DNA of 64,000 bases from Chitinophagaceae bacterium (GCA_024508725.1 JANINS010000003.1:1240001-1304000), one strand, 5' to 3'; shown: positions 51,907-60,089, counted from the first letter of the stretch. Notes: generated by a model not told the origin, from the letters alone. Numbers and translations: made by a program.

Positions 51907-52242
51907 TTAACAACAAGCTTTTTCATTTTTCTGCTTCAGGTTATCGAAGAGGCTGTTGAATTCGTTTTTAAAACCTTCGAATGCCGACCAGTTAATGCAA
52001 TAGCAGCTTCGGGGTCCATCAACAGTTCCTTTGATGAGCCCGGCATTATTCAGTTCTTTCAAATGTTGTGATACGGTGGACTGAGCCAGAGGTAATACTT
52101 CTACTATTTCGCCGCAAATGCATTCGTTCTTTTGAGCAAGCACTTTGAGTATTGCAATTCGTGCCGGGTGTGATAAAGCTTTGGCAAAGGCAGCCAGGTT
52201 CTGCTCCTTTTTACCAAACTCATCTCTTTTGTCGTAAGCCAT
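51907..52242 (-). CDS. arsR: ArsR-family metalloregulatory repressor
   Basis: 111 residues with a winged helix-turn-helix: [20 protein letters not shown], then [20 protein letters not shown] and [21 protein letters not shown] in the helix before recognition matches the arsenite-binding ELCVC of classic ArsR. Extra cysteines are RSCYC and the final ACC. It should release its operator when arsenite binds. The inverted repeat seven bases upstream of the start is a good operator candidate. It heads the unit with arsM and arsC. Confidence 0.93.
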   Translation of the reverse strand: MAYDKRDEFGKKEQNLAAFAKALSHPARIAILKVLAQKNECICGEIVEVLPLAQSTVSQHLKELNNAGLIKGTVDGPRSCYCINWSAFEGFKNEFNSLFDNLKQKNEKACC

Positions 52243-52248
52243 ATATTA

Positions 52249-52277
52249 ATTCTATATCGCAAATATACGATTAGAAT
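52249..52277 (-). promoter_or_regulatory. Candidate ArsR operator
   Basis: ATTCTATATCG (52249-52259) and CGATTAGAAT (52268-52277) form an inverted repeat with one extra base in the left arm, centred about 20 bases upstream of arsR. Position and AT-rich arms fit autoregulation. Confidence 0.5.
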
Positions 52278-52304
52278 ATGTACTACCAAATATTTTTCCT
52301 AAAT

Positions 52305-52345
52305 ACGATGCAACAGAAGTTAAATTGTAGCAGTGGCTTCTGGCT
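52305..52345 (-). repeat. Partial F1 element, copy 13
   Basis: ACGATGCAACAGAAGTTAAA, then TTGTAGCAGTGGCTTCTGGCT. The core is cut short, but the 5' part of the element matches the copy at 50532-50604 (TGGCTTCTGGCT). Confidence 0.5.
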
Positions 52346-52528
52346 CATACTTCTTACCTCCTTTGTGACTTCCGCTGTCCACACAAAAGGTGCCACAAGC
52401 CTAAGCACCGAGAGATTAAATCTGATGAAAGTCATTGTTTCTTTTGGATTATGTGATTAGCTTTAGTGTAGTTCTTTATACCGACATTACCGTGCCGGGG
52501 AAAATTAAATCACCTAAATTTTATTCCC

Positions 52529-52906
52529 ATGGTTCAGACAGACATCTCACAGCTTTCACAGGAATGCAGCCAGTGGATAGAACACCTGCATTCTTATCGT
52601 GACGAATTGAATTCGCTCAATCAACAACTGCAACAAACCGCTCAACGTCCGCTCACCCGGGAAGATCTTACGGAACTGGAACACTTCCAGAACCAATTTC
52701 AAATTCAATTGATAAACGTTCACGACGTAAAACAGGAGGCAAAACAACTGAACAAGAAAGTACAGTACCAGCTATCTACAACTGATCGTGATGTATCGGA
52801 AGAAACATATCACGACTACGAGAAAGTAGCTGATGATTATGAAAGCTTAGAACAAACTTTATCAGAACTGAGAAGCGATTTCAGTCGCTTTATTACAAGT
52901 ATCTAG
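52529..52906 (+). CDS. Hypothetical coiled-coil protein
   Basis: 125 residues, nearly all helix-forming, with heptad patterns in SYRDELNSLNQQLQQTAQRP and DYESLEQTLSELRSDFSRF. Rich in Gln, Glu and Asp, no signal peptide or membrane segment, no metal or catalytic motif. The strong terminator after it supports a real gene. I do not recognise a family. It lies between the ars unit and the sulfate operon and probably belongs to neither. Confidence 0.6.
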   Translation: MVQTDISQLSQECSQWIEHLHSYRDELNSLNQQLQQTAQRPLTREDLTELEHFQNQFQIQLINVHDVKQEAKQLNKKVQYQLSTTDRDVSEETYHDYEKVADDYESLEQTLSELRSDFSRFITSI

Positions 52907-52928
52907 TGATACTTATTCATCAACTGCG

Positions 52929-52961
52929 AACCGGCATGACTTACAGCTATGCCGGTTTTTT
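52929..52961 (+). terminator. Intrinsic terminator
   Basis: AACCGGCAT (52929-52937), loop, ATGCCGGTT (52949-52957) and a T run. The following 230 bases before cysH are AT-rich. I find no SAM riboswitch or other known leader there. Confidence 0.85.
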
Positions 52962-53196
52962 ATTAAAAGCAACATATAACCGATCTCCAAAAGATATTGG
53001 TTCTTCGTTTTGTATTGTTACTTAAGACCAGCAATTATTATTTCTAAGATTTCCCTTCTTTTAGAAAACTTGTTAAATGACAGAAATCTGGCGTTACCGG
53101 CTGACCTGTATCACATCGTTTCTGATCGTTTTCTGTACTTTTAACCGCTGCAAATTTCAGCACTAACGATTGCTGGCTATTGAAACATTCAATAGC

Positions 53197-53895
53197 ATGG
53201 ATAAACTGGAACAATTACGCTCAGCTTTTGCTGAATTACCGCTTACAGATGCTTTGCATCTCACCACATCTTTATTTCCCGGAAAGGTGAAGTTCTCATC
53301 TTCCCTGGGACAGGAAGACCAGGTACTTACTGATATCATTGCATCCAATAATATTCCCGTAAACATTTTCACGATCGATACCGGCAGGTTGTTCAACGAA
53401 ACATATGAAACGTTGGATAAAACAGTTGCCAGGTACAAGATCGATATAGATGTATTTTTCCCGCAGGCAGAAGCTACACAGCAAATAGTAAAACAACACG
53501 GCATCAATCTTTTTTATGATTCAGTAGAGAACAGGAAGCTTTGTTGCGATGTGCGTAAAGTAGAACCTTTAATGAGAGCTTTACAAGGTGCAGCAGTATG
53601 GATCACCGGTTTACGGGCTGCTCAAACAGATCATAGAAAAAACATTCCCGTAGTTGAATGGCTTGAAGATAAAAAAATGTATAAGATCAATCCTTTGTTG
53701 TACTGGAGTTATGATGAAGTGATCGAACACCTGAATAAACATACAGTTCCTTATAATCCACTTCACGATAAAGGTTTCATCAGCATCGGTTGTGCTCCCT
53801 GTACAAGAGCGATAGAACCAGGTGAAGACCCAAGAGCCGGAAGATGGTGGTGGGAAATTTCACAAAAAGAGTGTGGTTTACACCTTGTAAAATAA
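53197..53895 (+). CDS. cysH: Adenylyl-sulfate (APS) reductase
   Basis: 232 residues from ATG 53197 (MDKLEQLRSAFAELPLTDAL); a TTG 27 bases earlier is in frame. The motifs are SSLGQEDQVLTDII, IFTIDTGRLFNETY, KLCCDVRKVEPL, GCAPCTRAIEPGEDPRAGRW and KECGLHLVK. The two cysteine pairs (CC and CxxC) bind a [4Fe-4S] cluster in APS reductases and are missing in PAPS reductases, so APS is the likely substrate. ECGLH carries the catalytic cysteine. It makes sulfite and AMP from APS with thioredoxin. It opens the sulfate-activation operon; cysD starts 50 bases after it. Confidence 0.93.
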   Translation: MDKLEQLRSAFAELPLTDALHLTTSLFPGKVKFSSSLGQEDQVLTDIIASNNIPVNIFTIDTGRLFNETYETLDKTVARYKIDIDVFFPQAEATQQIVKQHGINLFYDSVENRKLCCDVRKVEPLMRALQGAAVWITGLRAAQTDHRKNIPVVEWLEDKKMYKINPLLYWSYDEVIEHLNKHTVPYNPLHDKGFISIGCAPCTRAIEPGEDPRAGRWWWEISQKECGLHLVK

Positions 53896-53945
53896 ATTCA
53901 TTGCGAGGGAGGAACAACGGAAGCAATTACAATAAGAACTTAGAA

Positions 53946-54854
53946 ATGCTGATACAACACAGATCACAATTTGCAAGAGCTTTAGAAGATGAGGCAATAT
54001 ACATCATGAGAGAAGTAGCGGCCCAGTTCGAAAAGCCTGCATTACTTTTCTCGGGTGGAAAAGATTCTATCACCCTTGTTCATCTTGCCCGCAAGGCCTT
54101 TTTTCCTGCCAAACCCGCCTTCCCGATGTTGCATATAGATACCGGTCACAACTTTCCTGAAACAATTGAGTTCAGGGATTGGCTGGCTAAAGAAACAGGT
54201 ATGCAGCTTATCGTTCGTTACGTTCAGGATTCTATCGACAAAGGAAGAGTGAAAGAAGAAACAGGAAAATACGCCAGCCGTAATGTGTTGCAAACAACCA
54301 CATTGCTCGATGCTATTGAAGAACTAAAACTCGATGCCTGCATTGGTGGTGCAAGAAGAGACGAAGAAAAGGCAAGGGCTAAAGAAAGAATATTTTCTGT
54401 TCGTGATGATTTTGGTCAATGGGATGCAAAGAAGCAACGTCCGGAATTATTCGATATGCTGAATGGAAAGATCAACTTAGGTGAGAATGTAAGGGTATTC
54501 CCGATCAGCAACTGGACAGAACTTGACGTTTGGAATTATATCAAAGAAGAAGATCTTGCTTTGCCTTCCATCTATTTTGCACATAAACGAAAAATCATTG
54601 AAAGAGACGGGCTTTACTGGCCAGCTTCTGAATACCTCAACACAACAGAAGAAGAAATTCCTTTTGAAGCCACCGTTCGTTTCAGAACGGTTGGCGACAT
54701 GACCTGCACCGCTGCAGTACTTTCTGATGCTGCAGATCTTGACACTGTTATTGGTGAGATCAAAGAAGCAACGATCTCTGAACGTGGCGCCAGGATAGAT
54801 GATAAAAGAAGTGAAGCTGCCATGGAAAAACGCAAAAAAGAAGGTTATTTCTAA
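53946..54854 (+). CDS. cysD: Sulfate adenylyltransferase subunit 2
   Basis: 302 residues from ATG 53946 (MLIQHRSQFARALEDEAIYI). The frame is open 34 codons earlier but overlaps cysH and looks non-coding. The PP-loop is LLFSGGKDSITLVHLA, with LHIDTGHNFPETIEFRDWL, CIGGARRDEEKARAKERIFS and the C-terminal RSEAAMEKRKKEGYF typical of CysD. It makes APS from sulfate and ATP together with CysN. Its stop overlaps the start of the next gene (TAATG), so the fusion protein is translated right after it. Confidence 0.95.
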   Translation: MLIQHRSQFARALEDEAIYIMREVAAQFEKPALLFSGGKDSITLVHLARKAFFPAKPAFPMLHIDTGHNFPETIEFRDWLAKETGMQLIVRYVQDSIDKGRVKEETGKYASRNVLQTTTLLDAIEELKLDACIGGARRDEEKARAKERIFSVRDDFGQWDAKKQRPELFDMLNGKINLGENVRVFPISNWTELDVWNYIKEEDLALPSIYFAHKRKIIERDGLYWPASEYLNTTEEEIPFEATVRFRTVGDMTCTAAVLSDAADLDTVIGEIKEATISERGARIDDKRSEAAMEKRKKEGYF

Positions 54855-56149
54855 TGGCTACACTTGTAAAGCAATATACCAAACTACCCGTTAGCTTCAA
54901 CACCGCATCCATACATTGGCTGGTGGTGGGTGGTGGTGTTCAGGCATTACGTAGTGTAAGACTTTTGCTCAACAACGATCATCATGCCTCAATTACTGTA
55001 GTTGCAGAGTCATTTCACGGCTCTTTATTCAAAATGAGTGAAACACATAGCAACGTATCGCTCATCGAAAAAGCATTTGAACCTGCTGATTGTAACGAGG
55101 CCGGTGCTGTGATCATTGCAACAGGAAATGATGTTGTTGATGAAAGCATCCGCTCACAGGTAAAACAACAAAGACTATTGACCTGCCTGCCGGGCTATCC
55201 CGATTTAAGTGATTTCGTTTTGGAGAACACCGGTCTGGTTCAGCTGAAAAGATCGAATGTATATTGGCTCAACGACAGAGCCTGGAAACGCATCACCACT
55301 AAGATCATCATTGCATTTTCATTGATGGTGTTTGGCTATTTCGCCATTACGTATTTACCATTACCCTCAGGTAAAGAAACCTGGGCAGTGATAGCACCAC
55401 ACATCACCTGGCAATTACTTTTGTTTGTTCTGGCTGGTTTTCTTGCACAAATGGTAGATGGTTTATTAGGTATGGGCTATGGAGTAACATCAGCTACCTG
55501 TCTCATGGCTTTTGGTGTAAACCCTGTTGCGATGAGTGCATCCATACACACTTCAGAAATATTCACTACCGGTATATCAGGTTATAGCCACTATCGCTTT
55601 GGCAACGTGAATAAAAAATTATTCAGGCATCTTGTAATTCCTGGTGCCATTGGTGCTGTGGCCGGTGCATTATTGTTGGTTTACCTGGGAGATAACTATG
55701 GAAAAATATTGATGCCGGTGATCGCTTTATATGCAGGCTTTCTCGGCTTCAGAATTTTATACAAGGCTTTTAAAGAACCAACAAGAGGAAAAAAAGTAAA
55801 ACGCATTGGCTGGCTGGCAGGAGTTGGAGGGTTTCTCGATTCTTTTGGTGGAGGTGGATGGGGACCGATCGTTACCAGCAGCCTGATGGCAAAAGGAAGA
55901 TCACCCAAATACACGATCGGATCGGTAAATCTTACAGAGTTCTTTGTAACACTGTCAAGTGCATTTGCATTCTTCCTTACAATCGGTATTACGCATTGGA
56001 CTATCGTTTTGGGTTTATTGATCGGCGGAAGCATCGCAGCACCAATAGCAGCAAGACTCACCGGCAAACTGCCGAGAAAAACAATGATGATCGGTGTGGG
56101 ATTGATGGTGATCATCTGGTGTGTAAGAATGATCATTAAAAGCCTGTGA
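54854..56149 (+). CDS. Fusion of a siroheme-synthase (CysG-N/Met8)-like Rossmann domain and a TauE/SafE permease
   Basis: 431 residues. Residues about 18-145 match the NAD-binding domain of precorrin-2 dehydrogenase: HWLVVGGGVQALRSVRLLLN, ITVVAES, GAVIIATGNDVVDESI and SDFVLENTG. The catalytic Asp region (ATDDD in CysG) is ATGND, so dehydrogenase or chelatase activity is uncertain. From about 150 on there are about eight helices of the TSUP (TauE/SafE) family with DGLLGMGYGVTSATCL and FLDSFGGGGWGPIVTSSLMA. TSUP proteins move sulfate, sulfite or other sulfur anions. It lies between cysD and cysN and overlaps cysD by one base, so it is part of the pathway: probably sulfate uptake or sulfite export under control of the bound nucleotide. 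That last point is inference. Confidence 0.85.
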   Translation: MATLVKQYTKLPVSFNTASIHWLVVGGGVQALRSVRLLLNNDHHASITVVAESFHGSLFKMSETHSNVSLIEKAFEPADCNEAGAVIIATGNDVVDESIRSQVKQQRLLTCLPGYPDLSDFVLENTGLVQLKRSNVYWLNDRAWKRITTKIIIAFSLMVFGYFAITYLPLPSGKETWAVIAPHITWQLLLFVLAGFLAQMVDGLLGMGYGVTSATCLMAFGVNPVAMSASIHTSEIFTTGISGYSHYRFGNVNKKLFRHLVIPGAIGAVAGALLLVYLGDNYGKILMPVIALYAGFLGFRILYKAFKEPTRGKKVKRIGWLAGVGGFLDSFGGGGWGPIVTSSLMAKGRSPKYTIGSVNLTEFFVTLSSAFAFFLTIGITHWTIVLGLLIGGSIAAPIAARLTGKLPRKTMMIGVGLMVIIWCVRMIIKSL

Positions 56150-56240
56150 CAGAGGCAAAACTTAAAGAGGAAAAGTGCAGAACTGTTGTTGGCAAAATAA
56201 GTCAGATAAGCAGTCAAATTAATAATCAAAAGCTCGGCCT

Positions 56241-56274
56241 CCCTCTCCTTTGGAGAGGGAAAGAGGGTGAGGTC
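56241..56274 (+). repeat. Dispersed CTCCTTTGGAGAGGG element, copy 2
   Basis: CCCTCTCCTTTGGAGAGGGA, then AAGAGGGTGAGGTC, nine bases before the cysN ATG. It matches the copy at 5471-5504 in sequence, orientation and position relative to the next gene. It keeps the upstream frame open, which would add a false N-terminus to cysN. Confidence 0.7.
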
Positions 56275-56283
56275 AAAACTAAA

Positions 56284-57534
56284 ATGGACATATTAAAAAT
56301 AGCAACAGCAGGAAGTGTAGACGATGGCAAGAGTACTTTGATCGGCAGATTACTGTACGATACAAAATCGGTAACAAAAGATAAACTCGAAGCCATTGAA
56401 ACATCGAGCCAGCGTAAAGGATTAGACTTCGTTGATCTTTCTTTATTAACTGATGGATTGATCGCTGAAAGAGAACAGGGCATTACCATCGATGTAGCCC
56501 ATATCTATTTCGCTACGTCAACACGTAAATACATCATTGCAGATTCTCCCGGCCATATCGAATACACGAGGAACATGATCACCGGTGCTTCCAATGCAGA
56601 AGTATTTATTGTACTGATCGATGCCCGCAATGGTGTAATAGAACAAACACGCAGGCACCTGTTCATTGCTTCGTTATTAAAAGTTGAAACAGTATTCGTT
56701 TGCATCAACAAAATGGATCTTGTACAATATGACCAGGATGTTTTTGAAAAGATCAAAACAGAAGTAGAACAACTAACGGCAACGATTCATTTTGGAGGAA
56801 AAACTATATTCATTCCTATATCGGCTAAGTATGGTGTGAATGTGGTAGAAACGTCTGAAACGATCAGTTGGTATAATGGCAGATCATTACTTAATTATCT
56901 TGAAGAAACATCGGTACACCAGAAAGATCTTTCACTGCCCTTGCGTTTGCCGGTGCAGTTGGTGATTCGTCCACACTCTGATGAACACCATGATTTCAGG
57001 GGATATGCCGGTAAGCTATTCTCGGGCAAAATAGAAGAGGGACAAAAAGTGACCATACTCCCATCAATGCAAAATGCTACCGTAAAAACTGTGTGGCATG
57101 CAGAGCAGTCCACCAGATCGGCTATTGCAGGGCAAAGTGTAACGATTGAGCTAAATGAAGATGTTGACCTCAGCCGTGGCAATATGATCGTGGCTGCAGA
57201 TGCACCTTTCACACAATCAAATGTAATAACAGCTTCTGTTTGCTGGCTGAATGAGGAGGCTTTGATGATGAACAAGAGCTACCTGTTGCAACATGGAGTG
57301 AACACGGTGAAAGCAAAGCTCACATCAATAGAGAACAAATTGGATCTTACTTCGATGAGCGTTGTAGACGATGTTAACGAGATAAAGCTAAACGACATTG
57401 CAAAGGTGTGTTTGAAAACAGCAAGTCCTGTATTTGCAGATACATACCAGGTCAATCCCAAGAACGGTGCTTTCATTCTGATAGATACAGCCACCAACAA
57501 CACGGTGGCAGTAGGTTTTATTGAGCATTTGTAA
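56284..57534 (+). CDS. cysN: Sulfate adenylyltransferase subunit 1 (GTPase)
   Basis: 416 residues from ATG 56284 (MDILKIATAGSVDDGKSTLI). The in-frame extension upstream passes through a dispersed repeat and is rejected. GTPase motifs: GSVDDGKSTL (G1), EREQGITIDVAH (G2), DSPGHIEYTRNM (G3), NKMD (G4). Two beta-barrel domains follow as in EF-Tu. The protein ends at IEHL, with no fused APS kinase, unlike the CysNC of some bacteria; cysC follows as its own gene after 17 bases. GTP hydrolysis by CysN drives APS formation by CysD. Confidence 0.95.
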   Translation: MDILKIATAGSVDDGKSTLIGRLLYDTKSVTKDKLEAIETSSQRKGLDFVDLSLLTDGLIAEREQGITIDVAHIYFATSTRKYIIADSPGHIEYTRNMITGASNAEVFIVLIDARNGVIEQTRRHLFIASLLKVETVFVCINKMDLVQYDQDVFEKIKTEVEQLTATIHFGGKTIFIPISAKYGVNVVETSETISWYNGRSLLNYLEETSVHQKDLSLPLRLPVQLVIRPHSDEHHDFRGYAGKLFSGKIEEGQKVTILPSMQNATVKTVWHAEQSTRSAIAGQSVTIELNEDVDLSRGNMIVAADAPFTQSNVITASVCWLNEEALMMNKSYLLQHGVNTVKAKLTSIENKLDLTSMSVVDDVNEIKLNDIAKVCLKTASPVFADTYQVNPKNGAFILIDTATNNTVAVGFIEHL

Positions 57535-57551
57535 AACATATTTTTGCATGA

Positions 57552-58172
57552 ATGTTGAACAGCCTCTCTCAAATACCAACGCAACCTGACCTCACTTCAG
57601 AGGTCTTTGCTGTTTCACGTTTACAAAAAGAAACACTTAACGGGCATAAGGCCATAACGCTTTGGCTCACGGGCCTATCCGCTTCAGGAAAATCTACTAT
57701 TGCCAGGCTGCTCGAAGAACAATTGCATTACCAGGGAATCAGAACAATTATTCTGGATGGGGATAATACAAGGCTTGGTATTAACAAGGATCTCGATTTT
57801 TCGCCAGCCGGCAGAACAGAGAATATCAGGCGTGTTGCAGAGATCGCCAAGCTGATGAATGATGCCGGTATTGTAACCATTGCCTGCTTCATATCACCGA
57901 TGATCGCAGATCGACAGATGGCAAAACAGATTATTGGTGAACACTCATTCTTTGAAGTATTTATTGATGCACCATTAAGTGTATGTATGGAACGTGATCC
58001 CAAAGGATTATACAAGAAAGCTGTTGCAGGTGCGGTGAAAGATTTTACAGGTATCACTGCTCCTTACGAGGCACCCACCAATGCTGATATCCGTATCGAA
58101 ACTACTGTACATAACTCTACCGAATCGGCAAATGAACTCCTTACCTGGATCCAGGCAAATAAACTACTGTAA
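57552..58172 (+). CDS. cysC: Adenylylsulfate kinase
   Basis: 206 residues. The P-loop is LWLTGLSASGKSTIARLLEE. DGDNTRLGINKDLDFSPAGR, ENIRRVAEIAKLMNDAGIV and FIDAPLSVCMERDPKGLYKK follow, and FTGITAPYEAPTNADI completes the APS kinase pattern. It phosphorylates APS to PAPS. Since the operon's CysH looks like an APS reductase, PAPS is not needed for sulfate reduction and may feed the sulfotransferase two genes on. Seventeen bases separate it from cysN. Confidence 0.95.
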   Translation: MLNSLSQIPTQPDLTSEVFAVSRLQKETLNGHKAITLWLTGLSASGKSTIARLLEEQLHYQGIRTIILDGDNTRLGINKDLDFSPAGRTENIRRVAEIAKLMNDAGIVTIACFISPMIADRQMAKQIIGEHSFFEVFIDAPLSVCMERDPKGLYKKAVAGAVKDFTGITAPYEAPTNADIRIETTVHNSTESANELLTWIQANKLL

Positions 58173-58262
58173 TAATACTTTGCAGATATGGATTTTCTTA
58201 TGCCGAATATACCAGCTTATCAAGGTTTTGTCGGCAGATGAAAATATATTTGCAGCTCAATA

Positions 58263-59186
58263 ATGATGCGTTATCAATACTGGGGTTTTGGACTTAATAT
58301 AGACTCGGAAATAGAGTTCCCTGAGCTGTTACCCTCCACATTTAATAAGACCGATGTAGTTGTATCTATCGGTGCAACACCAAGTATATTGGTTGGAGAA
58401 AATGTAATTCATAAAGTAAGAATGAGTGCTTCTCCAACAGAATATCTTTTAGATGTTCTGAATGTAGCCCGTTACTATGCCACTGATGGAAATAAGATCA
58501 TTATCGAACCGTATAGCAAAGCAGATAAGCACAGCATCCGGTTGTTCATGCTTAGTAATGCAATGGCTGCCATCCTTCATCAACAGAAGAAAATTCCTTT
58601 TCACGCTTCCGGTATTATAACTGATAACGGACTTGTTTTATTTACCGGAAATTCTGGTGCCGGTAAATCAACTACCGCATGCGGACTAATAGAACTTGGC
58701 TATAAATTATTTACAGATGATGTTTGTGTGCTTAATCTAAATAAAGAGACCGGCAAAGTAGAGGCTACACCATCATATCCAATGATGAAGCTCTGGAATA
58801 ATACGATCAACCAGATTAACTACAACAAAACAGATGCTCATCAATTAAGACCGCACATCGAGAAATATGGATTTCATCAGCATGACCATTTTAGTACAGC
58901 TTCATTACGTGTTGTCCAGGTAATCGTGCTGAAAAAAGATGATTCCGCAGCCCAATATCATAGCACACCTTTGAACACTCTCGCAGCTTTTAACGAACTA
59001 CAGCAAAATACTTACAGGCGTTCCCATGTTGACATGATGAATCTTCGTGAAGAACACTTTAGGATGATCAGCAGTTTAACACAGCAGGCTAAGGTTATCG
59101 AGATACGTCGTCCGGAAAATCATAATAACATTCCTGACTTTATTTCGTACATTCATTTGCTGATCAACACCAATGCCCCAGCCTAA
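58263..59186 (+). CDS. HPr-kinase-like (PEPCK-fold) P-loop protein
   Basis: 307 residues. The N-terminal 110 residues form a strand-rich domain of unknown type (MMRYQYWGFGLNIDSEIEFP). Then IPFHASGIITDNGLVLFTGN, SGAGKSTTACGLIELGYKLF and TDDVCVLNL match the core of HPr kinase/phosphorylase (HGV-like, P-loop GxSGxGKS, then the D-D pair), but HPr-specific C-terminal parts are missing. Such proteins phosphorylate diverse targets, including peptide natural products. A TATATTTG box at 58245-58252 could be a -7 element of an internal promoter. The gene starts 90 bases after cysC and overlaps the next gene by 14 bases. Confidence 0.75.
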   Translation: MMRYQYWGFGLNIDSEIEFPELLPSTFNKTDVVVSIGATPSILVGENVIHKVRMSASPTEYLLDVLNVARYYATDGNKIIIEPYSKADKHSIRLFMLSNAMAAILHQQKKIPFHASGIITDNGLVLFTGNSGAGKSTTACGLIELGYKLFTDDVCVLNLNKETGKVEATPSYPMMKLWNNTINQINYNKTDAHQLRPHIEKYGFHQHDHFSTASLRVVQVIVLKKDDSAAQYHSTPLNTLAAFNELQQNTYRRSHVDMMNLREEHFRMISSLTQQAKVIEIRRPENHNNIPDFISYIHLLINTNAPA

Positions 59187-59943
59187 TATCGTTTGGCTTG
59201 TTTCTTACCCCTATTGTGGAAATGATTTGTTCAAATCATTTTTCACTGCGCTATTAGAAAAAAATGAGCCAATTAAAACGAAGATATTTCCCAGTACGGA
59301 TATCTTTAAATTTTATACAGACCTTGATCCTGGTTATTTGTATGATGAAGAAGTTTCGTTATTACTTCCTGCGGTATATACTGCTTTATCGAACGAGGCA
59401 GAAACGACAACTTTTATCGAAACGGATGATGCTTACACAAAGAATGCATCCGGCTTGCCGATATTCCCACCCGCTATTACAAAAGCTGCTCTTTACATAG
59501 TCAGGAACCCTCTTGATATCGTTGCTCTTTATTCAAACAATTTGAGCTCAACTATAGATGATGCCATTGATGCAATGAGTACTTCATTCAGAAGTAAGAC
59601 AGATCAAAGAAATACTTATAGCCCATTCAAACTGCCAATGCTAAGCTGGAGTGAGCATGTACAAAGCTGGGTAAAGCAAACATTTTTCCCGGTACATGTG
59701 ATACGTTATGAAGACCTGATCAGAGATCCGGTATCAACAGTCTTGGCAATAGTAAAAAATCTTGAACTGGAAATAAAAGAAAAAGATATAACGGGATTAA
59801 TTGATTGTATTGGGTTTAGAAATTATGCAAAAAGGTCAGCTACAGTTACAAAACAACAGGCTCAATCAATTCTTGATCATCATAGCGAAGTGATGAAAGA
59901 ATATGGATACAATATCAACTTAAACGAATATTCCATCCGATAA
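59173..59943 (+). CDS. Sulfotransferase-like protein
   Basis: 256 residues. WLVSYPYCGNDLFKSFFTAL is the 5'-phosphosulfate loop; in active enzymes it reads SYPKSGNTWLR, so the catalytic lysine is a tyrosine here. ALYIVRNPLDIVALYSNNLS is the 3'-phosphate loop (RNP-x-D). VHVIRYEDLIRDPVSTVLAI is the next conserved block. The fold looks complete, the chemistry is in doubt. With cysC two genes upstream the cell can make PAPS for it. The 14-base overlap with the HprK-like gene suggests the two proteins work together. The target is unknown. Confidence 0.75.
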   Translation: MPQPNIVWLVSYPYCGNDLFKSFFTALLEKNEPIKTKIFPSTDIFKFYTDLDPGYLYDEEVSLLLPAVYTALSNEAETTTFIETDDAYTKNASGLPIFPPAITKAALYIVRNPLDIVALYSNNLSSTIDDAIDAMSTSFRSKTDQRNTYSPFKLPMLSWSEHVQSWVKQTFFPVHVIRYEDLIRDPVSTVLAIVKNLELEIKEKDITGLIDCIGFRNYAKRSATVTKQQAQSILDHHSEVMKEYGYNINLNEYSIR

Positions 59944-60049
59944 ATTCTTAATTGTTTTAACTAAGCAACAATAAAAAGGCTGCAATGGTTCTTCAGTTCA
60001 CTCTTTTTTTCTGTTTGCATATTGATCATTTCGACCAATCATATAAAAC

Positions 60050-60083
60050 AGAAAAGACTATCCAACGAGGATAGCCTTTTCTG
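60050..60083 (-). terminator. Intrinsic terminator of the giant surface-protein gene
   Basis: On the minus strand AGAAAAGGCTATCC pairs with GGATAGTCTTTTCT (14 bp, one G-T pair), then GTTTTATATG. It is placed seven bases after the stop codon. The sulfotransferase gene ends 107 bases away on the other strand and could share it. Confidence 0.8.
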
Positions 60084-60089
60084 CATTTA

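Noticed and set aside
52962-53196. Possible SAM riboswitch or other leader before cysH
   Set aside because: I looked for the conserved stem and AG-rich pattern of the known SAM classes and found none; only AT-rich sequence is visible.
58188-58241. 17-codon frame (MDFLMPNIPAYQGFVGR) just upstream of the HprK-like gene
   Set aside because: Tempting as a peptide substrate, but it is tiny, lacks a ribosome binding site and nothing else supports it. It would need conservation in relatives.
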